Below, in pieces: positions 56,518 to 64,000 of a DNA stretch of 64,000 nucleotides (positions within the stretch are counted from its first letter, which is position 1; each line of letters begins with the position of its first letter). The DNA is from Mesorhizobium shangrilense (GTDB lineage Bacteria; Pseudomonadota; Alphaproteobacteria; Rhizobiales; Rhizobiaceae). The notes under the pieces are model-generated. The model was not told where the DNA came from. It saw nothing but the letters and a program-made list of their open reading frames with translations, and made no database searches. The stretch is taken from the NCBI RefSeq assembly GCF_040537815.1, contig NZ_JBEWSZ010000001.1:1736001-1800000 (forward strand), read 5' to 3'. The translations under genes were made by a program, and so were the position numbers.

Positions 56518-57897
56518 ATGTCGAAGACCCAGATCGCCGCCCAAGCAACCGAGGCCCGGCGAGAATCGCATCTGTTCTATCTGTCCAGCCTGCGCCGGCC
56601 GCTGATCGACCGCGCCGACGGCATCTATATGTGGACGCAGGATGGCCGCCGCTTCATCGACGGATCAAGCGGACCGATGGTCGCCAATATCGGCCATTCC
56701 AACCGCAATGTACTTGACGCCATGAAGCGGCAGATGGACCGCGCCACCTTCGCCTATCGGCTGCACTTCGAGAATGAGCCGGCGGAAGAGCTGGCGCGCG
56801 AACTGGCCGGCAAGCTGCCGGAAGGCATGGACCGCATCTTCTTCGTCTCCGGTGGCTCCGAAGCGACGGAATCCTGCATCAAGCTGGCACGGCAATGGGC
56901 GGTCGCCACCGGCCAGGCCAGCCGCTGGAAGGTGATCACGCGCTTCCCGTCCTATCATGGTGGCACGCTGGGTTCGCTCTCGATCACCGGCGACGACGCG
57001 CTGGCCGAAACTTTTACGCCGATGATGCGGGTGATGCCGACCGTGCCGGCGCCAACCGCCTGGCGCGACCGCGACAATCTTTCGATGGAGCAGCGCGGCA
57101 TCCGCTATGCCGACATGCTCGAGGAAAAAATCCTGGCCGAAGGGCCGGAGAGCGTGGTGGCCTTCATCATGGAGCCGATCGGCGGCGCGGCGACCGCCGC
57201 CCTGGTGGCGCCGGACAGCTATTATGCTCGTATCCGCGAAATCTGCGATCGCTACGGCATCCTGCTGATCCATGACGAAGTGATGAGCGGGGCCGGCCGT
57301 ACCGGCAAATTCCTCGGCGGCGACCACTGGAACTGCAAGCCCGACATCGTCGCGCTGTCGAAGGGGCTGGGCTCGGGCTATGCGGCGCTTGGCGCGCTGG
57401 CAGCGCCCATGCGGCTGGTACAGCCGTTGCTCGCTTCCGGCGGCTTCCAGCATGGCCACACCTATGCCGGCAATCCGCTGGCCTGCGCCGCCGGCCTCGC
57501 CGTGCTCGGTGAAATGGACCGGCTCGACCTGATCGCCAATGCCGCGGCCATGGGCGACGTGCTGATGGACGGGTTGAAGGGGCTGGCAAAGCGCTTTCCG
57601 TTCATCGCCGATGTACGCGGCAAGGGCCTGCTGACCGGGGCCGAGATGGTTGCCGATCCCGAGACGCTCCGACCAATCGACCAGAACAAGAAAGCCACGC
57701 AGCGGCTGCTCGACCTCGCCTACGAGCGCGGGTTGATCATCTATGGCCGCAGGGTCAAGGGCGGCGTTGACGGCGACAATTTCATGGTCGCGCCGCCCAT
57801 GATCGTCACCCGAGAGCAGGTCGGCGAGATCGTCTCCATCATCGGCGACTCGCTACAGGCGCTCGCCAGCGAACTCGACCTTCCGGTCGAAGGCTGA
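56518..57897 (+). CDS. class III (omega) aminotransferase
   Basis: The 459-residue PLP enzyme has the class III layout: FVSGGSEATESCIKLAR, SYHGGT, the acidic EPIGGAA, LLIHDEVMSGAGRTGKF, and PLP lysine Lys282 in ALSKGLGSGYAAL. Members move amino groups from omega-amino acids, diamines or amino alcohols. The ATG at 56518 starts one base after the DMFase-like stop. In this operon it is suited to turn an amine into the keto compound that BKACE then cleaves. Confidence 0.93.
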   Translation: MSKTQIAAQATEARRESHLFYLSSLRRPLIDRADGIYMWTQDGRRFIDGSSGPMVANIGHSNRNVLDAMKRQMDRATFAYRLHFENEPAEELARELAGKLPEGMDRIFFVSGGSEATESCIKLARQWAVATGQASRWKVITRFPSYHGGTLGSLSITGDDALAETFTPMMRVMPTVPAPTAWRDRDNLSMEQRGIRYADMLEEKILAEGPESVVAFIMEPIGGAATAALVAPDSYYARIREICDRYGILLIHDEVMSGAGRTGKFLGGDHWNCKPDIVALSKGLGSGYAALGALAAPMRLVQPLLASGGFQHGHTYAGNPLACAAGLAVLGEMDRLDLIANAAAMGDVLMDGLKGLAKRFPFIADVRGKGLLTGAEMVADPETLRPIDQNKKATQRLLDLAYERGLIIYGRRVKGGVDGDNFMVAPPMIVTREQVGEIVSIIGDSLQALASELDLPVEG

Positions 57898-57906
57898 GGA
57901 GAAAAA

Positions 57907-58836
57907 ATGGCGCCGCGAAAAGTCATCATCACCTGCGCCATCACCGGCTCGGTGCACACGCCGTCAATGTCGCCCTATCTGCCGGTGACGCCCGACCAGA
58001 TCGCGGCGGACGCGATCGCGGCAGCGGAGGCAGGCGCTTCGATCCTGCATCTCCACGCCCGCGACCCCGGGGACGGCCGCCCGACCGCCGATCCGGACGT
58101 CTACATGCAGTTCCTGCCGCGCATCAAGCAGGCGACGTCAGCGGTGATCAACATCACCACCGGCGGCTCGTCGCTGATGACGCTGGACCAGCGGCTGGCG
58201 GCACCGCTGCGGGCCGAGCCCGAAATGTGCTCGCTCAACATGGGCTCGATGAATTTTGCTCTCTTCCCGATGCTCGACAAGCCGAGGGAATGGCTGCACG
58301 AATGGGAGCCAAAGCTGCTTGAAGCCACCCGCGACACCATCTTCAAGAACACCTTCGCCGACATGGAAGGCGTGCTTGAGAGGCTGGGCAAGGGTTGCGG
58401 CACGCGCTTCGAGTTTGAATGCTATGATGTCGGCCATCTCTATTCCCTGGCGCATTTTCGCGACCGTGGACTGGTGTCGGGACCGCTGTTCATCCAGTTC
58501 GTGTTGGGTATCTTGGGCGGCATCGGCGCCGACCCTGACAATCTCATCCATATGAAGCGCATCGCCGACAAGCTGTTCGGCGACAGCTACCAGTTCTCGG
58601 TGCTGGCCGCCGGCCGCCAACAGATGCCGCTGATCTCGATTGCCGCAGCAATGGGCGGCAATGTCCGCGTCGGGCTGGAGGACAGTCTCTATGACGGCCG
58701 CCAGTTGGCCAAATCCAACGCCGATCAGGTGCGCCGCATCCGTGGCATTCTCGATGGGCTGTCGCTGGAAGTTGCCACGCCAGCCGAAGCGCGCGACATG
58801 CTGGCGCTCAAGGGCGGCGACCGGGTGGCGTTTTGA
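57907..58836 (+). CDS. beta-keto acid cleavage enzyme (BKACE/Kce family)
   Basis: The 309-residue enzyme matches BKACE: VIITCAITGSVHTPSMSPYLPVTPDQIAADA, the zinc motif SILHLHARD, NMGSMNFAL and the end GGNVRVGLEDSLYDGRQLAKSNADQV. Family members (3-keto-5-aminohexanoate cleavage enzyme, dehydrocarnitine cleavage enzyme and others) condense a beta-keto acid with acetyl-CoA to give an acyl-CoA and acetoacetate, or the reverse split. The beta-keto acid here is unknown. GGAG precedes the ATG, ten bases after the aminotransferase stop. Confidence 0.92.
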   Translation: MAPRKVIITCAITGSVHTPSMSPYLPVTPDQIAADAIAAAEAGASILHLHARDPGDGRPTADPDVYMQFLPRIKQATSAVINITTGGSSLMTLDQRLAAPLRAEPEMCSLNMGSMNFALFPMLDKPREWLHEWEPKLLEATRDTIFKNTFADMEGVLERLGKGCGTRFEFECYDVGHLYSLAHFRDRGLVSGPLFIQFVLGILGGIGADPDNLIHMKRIADKLFGDSYQFSVLAAGRQQMPLISIAAAMGGNVRVGLEDSLYDGRQLAKSNADQVRRIRGILDGLSLEVATPAEARDMLALKGGDRVAF

Positions 58837-58845
58837 GATACGATA

Positions 58846-59364
58846 GTGATCAATCCAGCATCCAATGACGTCCTGATCCGGCCCGGCCGGATCGACGACG
58901 TCGAAACGATCCACGGGGCGATCCTGAAACTCGGGACCCACATTGGCGCGCCCGAGGAAATCATCTCGACGCCAGAGGACCTCAAAACCTACGGCTTTGG
59001 CGAAAAGCCTGCCTTCTCGACTTTGATCGCCGAAGTTGGCGGCGAGTTCGCCGGCCTTTGCCTGCATTTCCCGATCTTCTCGACCTGGATGGGACGGCCC
59101 GGCGTTTACGTGCAGGACCTCTATGTCGAGGACCGTTTTCGCGGCCGCAAGATCGGCGAACGCCTTTTGCGAGAAGTCGCGGCACAATGTCGGAAAGAAG
59201 GCGGCGTTTATCTGAGGCTGTCCGTCGACACCGACAATGACGGTGCCAAGGCTTTTTATGAAAGGCTGGGCATCGCCTGGTCGAGCTACGAGCAGACGCA
59301 GAAGATCATTGGCGATGCCTTCTTTGCCTTCGCCGACGCGCCGGAAAGTGGGGAGCAGGAATGA
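58846..59364 (+). CDS. GNAT-family N-acetyltransferase
   Basis: The 172-residue protein has GNAT motif A VYVQDLYVEDRFRGRKIGERLLREVA with the R-x2-G-x-(A/G) type acetyl-CoA loop and VDTDNDGAKAFYERLGIAW in motif B. The layout (DRFRGRKIGERLL, VQDLYV) resembles diamine acetyltransferases. It would acetylate an amine in the same pathway, opposing or preceding the deacetylase that follows. The start is a GTG at 58846; the stop overlaps the next start (ATGA). Confidence 0.85.
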   Translation: MINPASNDVLIRPGRIDDVETIHGAILKLGTHIGAPEEIISTPEDLKTYGFGEKPAFSTLIAEVGGEFAGLCLHFPIFSTWMGRPGVYVQDLYVEDRFRGRKIGERLLREVAAQCRKEGGVYLRLSVDTDNDGAKAFYERLGIAWSSYEQTQKIIGDAFFAFADAPESGEQE

Positions 59365-60389
59365 AAGCCTTCTATGCCGAGGAACAGAAGCGCCACGATC
59401 CCAAGGCCTTTCTCTCCAGCGGTGCACCGCTGCCCAATCCGGAGAAGCCGGAGCGGGTCGAGAGATTGTTAGCCGGCGCAAAGTCCGCAGGCTGCACCAT
59501 CGAGCGGCCGCGAAATCATGGGCTCGGGCCTGTCTCGGCCGTCCATACGCCGGAATATCTCGACTTCCTCGAGCACATTTTTACGCGCTGGGAGCGCATC
59601 GAAGGTGCATCGGCAGAGGTGATCCCGAACATCCACCCGATCGCGCGCAACGGTTCCTATCCTGCGTCGGCGGTCGGCCAGGCCGGCTACCACATGGCCG
59701 ATACGGCGTGCCCGATCTCCGGCGAGACGTGGCAGAGCGCGTTATGGAGTGCCTGGAGCGCCGTCGAAGCGGCTGAAGCCGTGATGTCGGGCGCGCCGGC
59801 CGCTTACGCGCTGTGCCGCCCGCCCGGCCACCACGCTTTCGCCGATGTCGCCGGCGGCTTCTGCTTCATCAACAATTCGGCGGTCGCGGCACAGGTGCTG
59901 CGCAAGACGGCGGCGCGCGTGGCGATCCTCGATGTCGACTTGCACCACGGCAATGGCACGCAGGGCATTTTCTATGCGCGTGCGGACGTGCTCACCGTCT
60001 CGCTGCATGCCGACCCCGTGCGTTTCTATCCGTTCTTCTGGGGTCATGCCGACGAGCGTGGCGAAGGACCCGGCCTCGGCTATAATCTGAACCTGCCGCT
60101 GCCGCGCAAATCCGCCGACGCAGCCTTCCTGGAGGCACTTGGGACGGCGTTCCAGCGCATCCGCGCCTTTTCGCCAGACGCACTGGTCGTGGCCCTCGGC
60201 CTCGACGCCTTCGAGGGTGACCCCTTTGGCGGGCTTTCAGTGACGACGCCCGGCTTCTCGCGCATTGGCGAGGCCATCGCCAAGCTCGGCCTGCCGACGG
60301 TCATCGTCCAGGAAGGCGGCTATCTCTGCGATGAACTTGGCAAGAACCTCACCGCATTCCTCACCGGCTTCGGCGGCAAGGCGCGGTGA
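59361..60389 (+). CDS. histone deacetylase-like amidohydrolase, probably acetylpolyamine amidohydrolase type
   Basis: The 342-residue enzyme has the arginase/deacetylase fold: PPGHHA (catalytic histidines), GGFCFINNSAVAA, the zinc motif ILDVDLHHGNGTQGIF and the third ligand in LGLDAFEGDPFGG. Bacterial acetylpolyamine amidohydrolases of this size remove acetyl groups from acetylated putrescine, cadaverine or related amines. There are no histones, so a small-molecule substrate is expected. It closes the operon, overlapping the GNAT gene by four bases. Confidence 0.92.
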   Translation: MKAFYAEEQKRHDPKAFLSSGAPLPNPEKPERVERLLAGAKSAGCTIERPRNHGLGPVSAVHTPEYLDFLEHIFTRWERIEGASAEVIPNIHPIARNGSYPASAVGQAGYHMADTACPISGETWQSALWSAWSAVEAAEAVMSGAPAAYALCRPPGHHAFADVAGGFCFINNSAVAAQVLRKTAARVAILDVDLHHGNGTQGIFYARADVLTVSLHADPVRFYPFFWGHADERGEGPGLGYNLNLPLPRKSADAAFLEALGTAFQRIRAFSPDALVVALGLDAFEGDPFGGLSVTTPGFSRIGEAIAKLGLPTVIVQEGGYLCDELGKNLTAFLTGFGGKAR

Positions 60390-60404
60390 GGGTTCAGGCA
60401 AGCG

Positions 60405-61670
60405 TCAGGACCGCTGCTGCCTGAGCATGGCGATCACCCGATGCACGCTCTCCAGCGTCTCGTCGATTTCCGACGCCGTGTTGTAGTGCGCGATACCGAT
60501 GCGCACGACACCATGCTCGGCCGGAATGCCGAGCTGGTGGACGATCTCCCAGGCGTAATTGTGGCCCGACCACAGGAAGATGTTTTCGGCGTTCATCTGC
60601 CGCACGATCGTCTCCGGCACGATGCCTTCAACGGTGAAGGAAACTGTCGGCACACGATCACCGAGCCGCTTGCGATCGGTGATGCCGTGGATGGTCAGGC
60701 CTGAAATATCGGACAGGCCGTCGATCAGCCTTTGCGCCAGCGGGTTTTCGTAAGCGATCGAGACCTCGAACGCTTTGGCGATCTTCTGCCGTCGCGAACC
60801 ACCCTCGCCCGCTGCGGCGCCGAGATCGGCGAAGTAGTCTACGGCTGCGGTGAGACCGGCCATCAATTCGATCTGCGGCGTGCCGAGTTCGAACCGCTCC
60901 GGCAGGCCGTTGGACGAGCAGCGGCATTTGTAGGGTTTCAGACCATCGATGACATCTAGCCGACCCCACAATATGCCCATGTGCGGGCCGAAGAATTTGT
61001 AGGCCGAGCAGATCAGGAAATCGCAGCCGAGCTCTTGTACATCCACGAGGCCATGCGGCGCGAACTGCACGGCATCGACATAGACGAGAGCACCGGCCTT
61101 CCTGGCGATGGCGGTCAGAGCTTTCACGCGGTTGATCGAGCCCGTCAGGTTGCTGGCATAGTTCAACGCGACCAGTCGCGTCTTCTCGGAAAGCAGCCCG
61201 GCCAGCGTCGCCTCTTCGACTTGCCAGGTCTTTTCGTCGAACGACAGCCAGCGCACGACGAGGCCGAGATCCTCGGCCAGTTGCAGCCAGGGCGAAACAT
61301 TGCCCTCATGGTCCATGCGGGTGAGGATGATCTCGTCGCCCGGCTTCATCGTACGGCCGAGCGTACGCGACATGTGATAGGTCAGCGTCGTCATGTTGGC
61401 GCCGATGATGATCTCCTCAGGGCTCTTGGCACCGAGGAAATCGGCCATGGCCTGATGGGCCTCGTCGACGACGGCCTGCGCGGCAATGGTGGTCTCGAAG
61501 AAGCCGCCAAGATTGGCGTTGGTGGTCAGCAGGCAGCGCGACACCGCATCGGCCACCGCTTGCGGCACCTGCGTGCCGGCGGGGTTGTCGAGATAGATGC
61601 GGCGGCGGCCCTTGTCGGTCAGGGCAAGTGCTGGAAATTTCCCGCGCAAGGCGTCGATCTGAAATGTCAT
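60405..61670 (-). CDS. cysteine desulfurase-like class V aminotransferase
   Basis: The 421-residue PLP protein has the class V fold: IYLDNPAGTQVPQAVADA, MDHEGNVSPWLQLAEDLGLVV, VYVDAVQFAPHGLVDV, and PLP lysine in SAYKFFGPHMG. It belongs to the group annotated as cysteine desulfurase-like SufS relatives, but the cysteine loop of true desulfurases was not recognised (the tail reads FLWSGHNYAWEIVHQLG), so it may act on another substrate. GGGGG precedes ATG 61670. It converges with the operon ending at 60389 and is followed upstream by an aldo/keto reductase gene. Confidence 0.88.
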   Translation of the reverse strand: MTFQIDALRGKFPALALTDKGRRRIYLDNPAGTQVPQAVADAVSRCLLTTNANLGGFFETTIAAQAVVDEAHQAMADFLGAKSPEEIIIGANMTTLTYHMSRTLGRTMKPGDEIILTRMDHEGNVSPWLQLAEDLGLVVRWLSFDEKTWQVEEATLAGLLSEKTRLVALNYASNLTGSINRVKALTAIARKAGALVYVDAVQFAPHGLVDVQELGCDFLICSAYKFFGPHMGILWGRLDVIDGLKPYKCRCSSNGLPERFELGTPQIELMAGLTAAVDYFADLGAAAGEGGSRRQKIAKAFEVSIAYENPLAQRLIDGLSDISGLTIHGITDRKRLGDRVPTVSFTVEGIVPETIVRQMNAENIFLWSGHNYAWEIVHQLGIPAEHGVVRIGIAHYNTASEIDETLESVHRVIAMLRQQRS

Positions 61671-61711
61671 GTTTCCCCCTCGATCAGTTCTGTTTTTTGT
61701 GCCGCTTTGCC

Positions 61712-62779
61712 TCAAGGGCAAGGGTTGCCAACGCGCTGGTGGATGGCGTCGACCGCTTTCTGCATCTCCTCGGTCCAAACAACGTCCACCGAAGACAGCG
61801 CCATGTCGAGCTGCGCAACGCTTGTGGCGCCGACAATGTTCGACGTCACGAATGGACGGCTCGACACATAGGCGTTGGCAAACAGGGCCGGCTCCAGGCC
61901 GAAGGAGCGCGCCAGTTCGTTGTACTCGAGCAGCGCTTCCGCCGCATTGGGCGTCTCGTAGCGCTGGCCGCGATTGAACAGTTGCGAGCGCGAGCCTTGC
62001 GGGCGCGCACCATGATCATACTTGCCAGTCAGATAGCCCTGCGCCAGCGGCGAATAGGCGAGCAGCGACACCTCTTCGCGCTCGCAGACCTCGGCGAGGT
62101 TCACCTCGAAGGTGCGGTTGACGAGATTATAGGCGTTCTGGATCGACGCGACGCGGGGGCCGACGCCCCTGTCGCTCTCGCCGAGGAAACGCATCACGCC
62201 CCACGAGCTCTCGTTCGACAGGCCGAAATGACGGATCTTGCCGACCTTCACCAACTCCTCGAATACCGCAAGCGTCTCGGCGATCGGCGTCTCGTCGGTC
62301 GGCGCGCCAGCGGAATCGGAGCGTGGCGCAACGGCGCCGACGCGTGTCGGGTTGGCGCCCCAGGGAATGTCCCGCTCCGGCCAGTGAATCTGATAGAGGT
62401 CGAGATAGTCGGTGCCGAGCTTGGCCAGCGACTTGTCGACGGCGTCAAAGATATCAGCGCGCACCAATTGCGAAGGCCGGTCGCCGCGAAACCAGGTGTT
62501 GGCCGTGCGGCCGACGACCTTGGAAGCCAGTATCACTTGGTCGCGGTTGCGCTTGGCCTTCATCCAGCTGCCGATGATCTTTTCAGTTCGCCCCTGTGTC
62601 TCCGCCTTGGGCGGGATGGGATAGAGCTCGGCGGTGTCGATGAAATTGACGCCGCGAGAAAAAGCCAGGTCCATCTGGGCGTGGCCTTCAGCCTCGGTGT
62701 TCTGCTGGCCCCAGGTCATCGAGCCCAGGCAAATCTGGGTGACAAGAAGATCGGTCCGACCGAGACGGCGTTTGTGCAT
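61712..62779 (-). CDS. aldo/keto reductase, Tas-like
   Basis: The 355-residue TIM-barrel reductase has GRTDLLVTQICLGSMTWGQQNTEAEGHAQMD and INFIDTAELYP, the Lys in ILASKVVG and His in DLYQIHWPER, together with the long loop before it that marks the Tas/YajO group. It uses NADPH. GGAG eight bases before ATG 62779 sets the start; the longer frame has no support. The gene lies 41 bases upstream of the class V aminotransferase gene, in the same direction. Confidence 0.92.
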   Translation of the reverse strand: MHKRRLGRTDLLVTQICLGSMTWGQQNTEAEGHAQMDLAFSRGVNFIDTAELYPIPPKAETQGRTEKIIGSWMKAKRNRDQVILASKVVGRTANTWFRGDRPSQLVRADIFDAVDKSLAKLGTDYLDLYQIHWPERDIPWGANPTRVGAVAPRSDSAGAPTDETPIAETLAVFEELVKVGKIRHFGLSNESSWGVMRFLGESDRGVGPRVASIQNAYNLVNRTFEVNLAEVCEREEVSLLAYSPLAQGYLTGKYDHGARPQGSRSQLFNRGQRYETPNAAEALLEYNELARSFGLEPALFANAYVSSRPFVTSNIVGATSVAQLDMALSSVDVVWTEEMQKAVDAIHQRVGNPCP

Positions 62780-62897
62780 GGGATATTCTCCGACGGGGAA
62801 TCTTGGGCGCGACGGCGCTGGAAGGAGCCCAAGCATAGTCGAAAGCCCGGACCTTCTCCAAGCCCGGAACCATGCGGATATCGCAATTTGCAGAGTT

Positions 62898-63410
62898 TTA
62901 GCGCCTCGCGCCGGCCAGCGCCCGCCGCTTGGCCTCGTCGATCAGCATGTTGGCCACCTGCATGCGGATCATGGCGCGCTGGCGCAAATGCGGGGCGACA
63001 CGATCGGGATGGTTCGAGAAGGCAAAGCTGCGGCGTATGCGGCCGAAATCGGCGGCCTGTTTCGGCTGGTTGAGGCCAAGCTCGACGGCGATCGATTCGG
63101 GATCGATCGGCGGCAGTTTCTCTTCGGGCTTTGGCTCTTCGCCAACGAGCGTCAGCTTTGCATGATCAAGCAGTGCCGCGAATTCGCTCGCGAGATCGGC
63201 GCCCGATTCGCGGTATTCGGCGGTGAATGTATCGCCTGAAACCTTGATGCGGCCCGAGTGGAGTTCGTCCGCCACCGAAAGATAGTCGAAGGGAATGGAA
63301 GGACGAGCACCGACTTCATCGATCTTGTCCGAAACGACAAAGAGATCGTCGAGCAACGAAGCGAAATCCCGCTTGGCGCTGGTACCGATGTCAGCCTCCC
63401 CCTGTGGCAA
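62898..63410 (-). CDS. J-domain-like protein of unknown function
   Basis: The 170-residue protein has a helical N-terminal part (KRDFASLLDDLFVVSDKIDEVG) and a C-terminal region with the HPD tripeptide of J domains, FAFSNHPDRVAPHLRQRAMIRMQVANMLIDEAK, which would let it stimulate an Hsp70. The rest of a J domain is only partly visible, so it may be an atypical or degenerate co-chaperone. The start is a TTG at 63410 with a weak upstream site; an earlier start in another frame is not supported. Confidence 0.6.
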   Translation of the reverse strand: MPQGEADIGTSAKRDFASLLDDLFVVSDKIDEVGARPSIPFDYLSVADELHSGRIKVSGDTFTAEYRESGADLASEFAALLDHAKLTLVGEEPKPEEKLPPIDPESIAVELGLNQPKQAADFGRIRRSFAFSNHPDRVAPHLRQRAMIRMQVANMLIDEAKRRALAGARR

Positions 63411-63521
63411 GTCCGTGCATCAAAGATCCACACCTCGAACATATAGGACCGGCTCGTTAAAAATGAATGCCAATCATCTTGAGAGTTTGGCCGTTTCCTC
63501 GGTGAGGATGAGTAGCCCAGA

Positions 63522-63554
63522 TAAAAAGCCGGACTGCACTTTCATGCAGTCCGG
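63522..63554 (-). terminator. Rho-independent terminator
   Basis: Ten-base perfect stem with T5 tract on the minus strand, 112 bases upstream of the J-domain-like gene start. It insulates that gene from transcription arriving from the right. Confidence 0.7.
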
Positions 63555-63640
63555 AATTCGCCAGGAGTGGCGAGGAAAAACCGGCCATGTGCCAGCATCA
63601 AAGCGTACGGTCCGCGCGCTGCAAAAGTTTCAGTCGAACC
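63522..63640 (-). ncRNA. candidate small RNA with a Rho-independent terminator
   Basis: On the minus strand CCGGACTGCA and TGCAGTCCGG form a perfect ten-base stem, six-base loop, followed by CTTTTTAT, a classical terminator. No minus-strand protein gene lies upstream of it before the window end, so it most likely ends an untranslated RNA. Just before it, TCGCCA-CTCC-TGGCGA forms a second hairpin whose loop CTCC could pair with Shine-Dalgarno sequences, as in other rhizobial small RNAs. The 5' end is unknown. Confidence 0.35.
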
Positions 63641-63758
63641 AAAAAATAAAATGGAAAGAATCAGCAGGACATAGCAGCCATGCAAAATGCTGCACTGCAC
63701 AATTGTCACGATTCACCTATATCTGGGGTTCGGGAGGACCAACAAAGGAGCCTGAATC

Positions 63759-63923
63759 GTGGGGTTCTTCACTGAAATGTTCACCCGCCCGCGTCCGCAG
63801 GAGCATCTGCGCTATCGTTCGGCCCTTGCGCTGCTCCACTCCATGAGCAGCGCCGACCGCGCCGATATCGGCATCAAGCCCGCCGACTTTCCGCGTATCG
63901 CCCGCGAGATGTCCCTACGCTAA
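63759..63923 (+). CDS. DUF1127-like microprotein
   Basis: A 54-residue protein from a GTG start with AAAGGAG eight bases upstream. It reads MGFFTEMFTRPRPQEH and then LLHSMSSADRADIGIKPADF and ends with the short helix FPRIAREMSLR, matching the DUF1127 pattern (a first helix, then D-x-G-(I/L)-x-x-x-(D/E)). DUF1127 proteins of rhizobia are small RNA-associated factors in stress or phosphate responses. A strong hairpin follows the stop. Confidence 0.8.
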   Translation: MGFFTEMFTRPRPQEHLRYRSALALLHSMSSADRADIGIKPADFPRIAREMSLR

Positions 63924-63938
63924 GGCGACAGGGAGCGT

Positions 63939-63967
63939 GAGGTTTCCCGGCAGAACCGGGAAACCTC
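63939..63967 (+). terminator. strong hairpin after the DUF1127 gene
   Basis: GAGGTTTCCCGG and CCGGGAAACCTC form a perfect twelve-base stem with a five-base loop, 15 bases after the stop. No long T-run follows (ATATATCT), so it may be a terminator or an mRNA-stabilising structure. Confidence 0.6.
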
Positions 63968-64000
63968 GATATATCTGCCTTCAACGCGCCCCGAGGAACG

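Larger units (their letters stand above)
63411..63758. other. 348-base intergenic region with a terminator and possible small RNA
   Basis: No coding frame is convincing. It contains the minus-strand terminator (63522-63554), a small hairpin (63558-63573) and, just before the DUF1127 gene, a CTATAT box at 63717-63722 that may be its -10 element. Confidence 0.5.

Noticed and set aside
59361..60389. True histone deacetylase function
   Set aside because: Bacterial members of this size act on small acetylated amines and the operon is catabolic.

Overview
The window reads as a stretch of chromosome from a high-GC alphaproteobacterium of the Hyphomicrobiales, most likely Mesorhizobium or a close relative. 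This rests on the GC-rich coding sequence, on families typical of rhizobia (DUF982, DUF1402, the BTLCP transglutaminase-like peptidases, PilZ singletons, DUF1127, a class II ribonucleotide reductase), on the many ABC-type uptake systems with dedicated regulators, and on intergenic palindromic elements of the kind scattered in such genomes. The genus is inferred. No rRNA, tRNA, CRISPR array, prophage or insertion sequence was recognised. About 70 genes are packed on both strands, many with ATGA stop/start overlaps.

Layout. 0-9.4 kb: housekeeping and small envelope genes (NudK, an old yellow enzyme, SH3/DUF982/DUF2188 small proteins, an alpha/beta hydrolase, WrbA, a MoCF-domain protein, a tandem universal stress protein, Gpt, a NUDIX protein, a PilZ protein). 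9.4-14.3 kb: a 670-base control region with two well-phased NrdR boxes, the B12-dependent ribonucleotide reductase nrdJ, and a hicAB toxin-antitoxin pair 6 bases behind it. 14.4-21 kb: an LprI-type protein, then a GlxA-type regulator flanked by a Tat-exported solute-binding protein and an operon of two amidohydrolases plus a Rieske protein. 21-28.4 kb: a lipoprotein GH25 lysozyme, DUF1402 and BTLCP periplasmic proteins, a methyltransferase, an aldehyde dehydrogenase, ACT and GNAT proteins and a frameshifted nucleotidyltransferase. 28.4-32.1 kb: a LysR regulator divergent from a cupin/aldo-keto reductase/SDR operon; the cupin carries the metal ligands of manganese hydroxynitrile lyases. 32.2-40.7 kb: a complete Opp-type ABC importer ending upstream in a CocE/NonD hydrolase, divergent from a BetI-like TetR gene with a perfect inverted-repeat operator, and framed by three palindromic elements. 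40.8-47.4 kb: a YeiH transporter, a membrane-anchored AraC regulator and a split MacAB-like ABC exporter. 47.4-51.8 kb: free methionine sulfoxide reductase, a frameshifted NUDIX gene and small enzymes. 51.8-60.4 kb: a LysR-controlled nine-gene operon coupling a polar amino-acid ABC importer to five enzymes (DMFase-like, class III aminotransferase, BKACE, GNAT, HDAC-like amidohydrolase), the best candidate here for an undescribed catabolic pathway. 60.4-64 kb: a class V aminotransferase, an aldo-keto reductase, a J-domain-like protein, a possible small RNA and a DUF1127 microprotein.

The main theme is nutrient scavenging: three separate units each pair a regulator and a solute-binding protein with hydrolytic enzymes. 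Two genes (near 28.1 and 48.2 kb) are broken by single-base indels in or next to homopolymers, so sequencing error must be excluded before calling them true pseudogenes.
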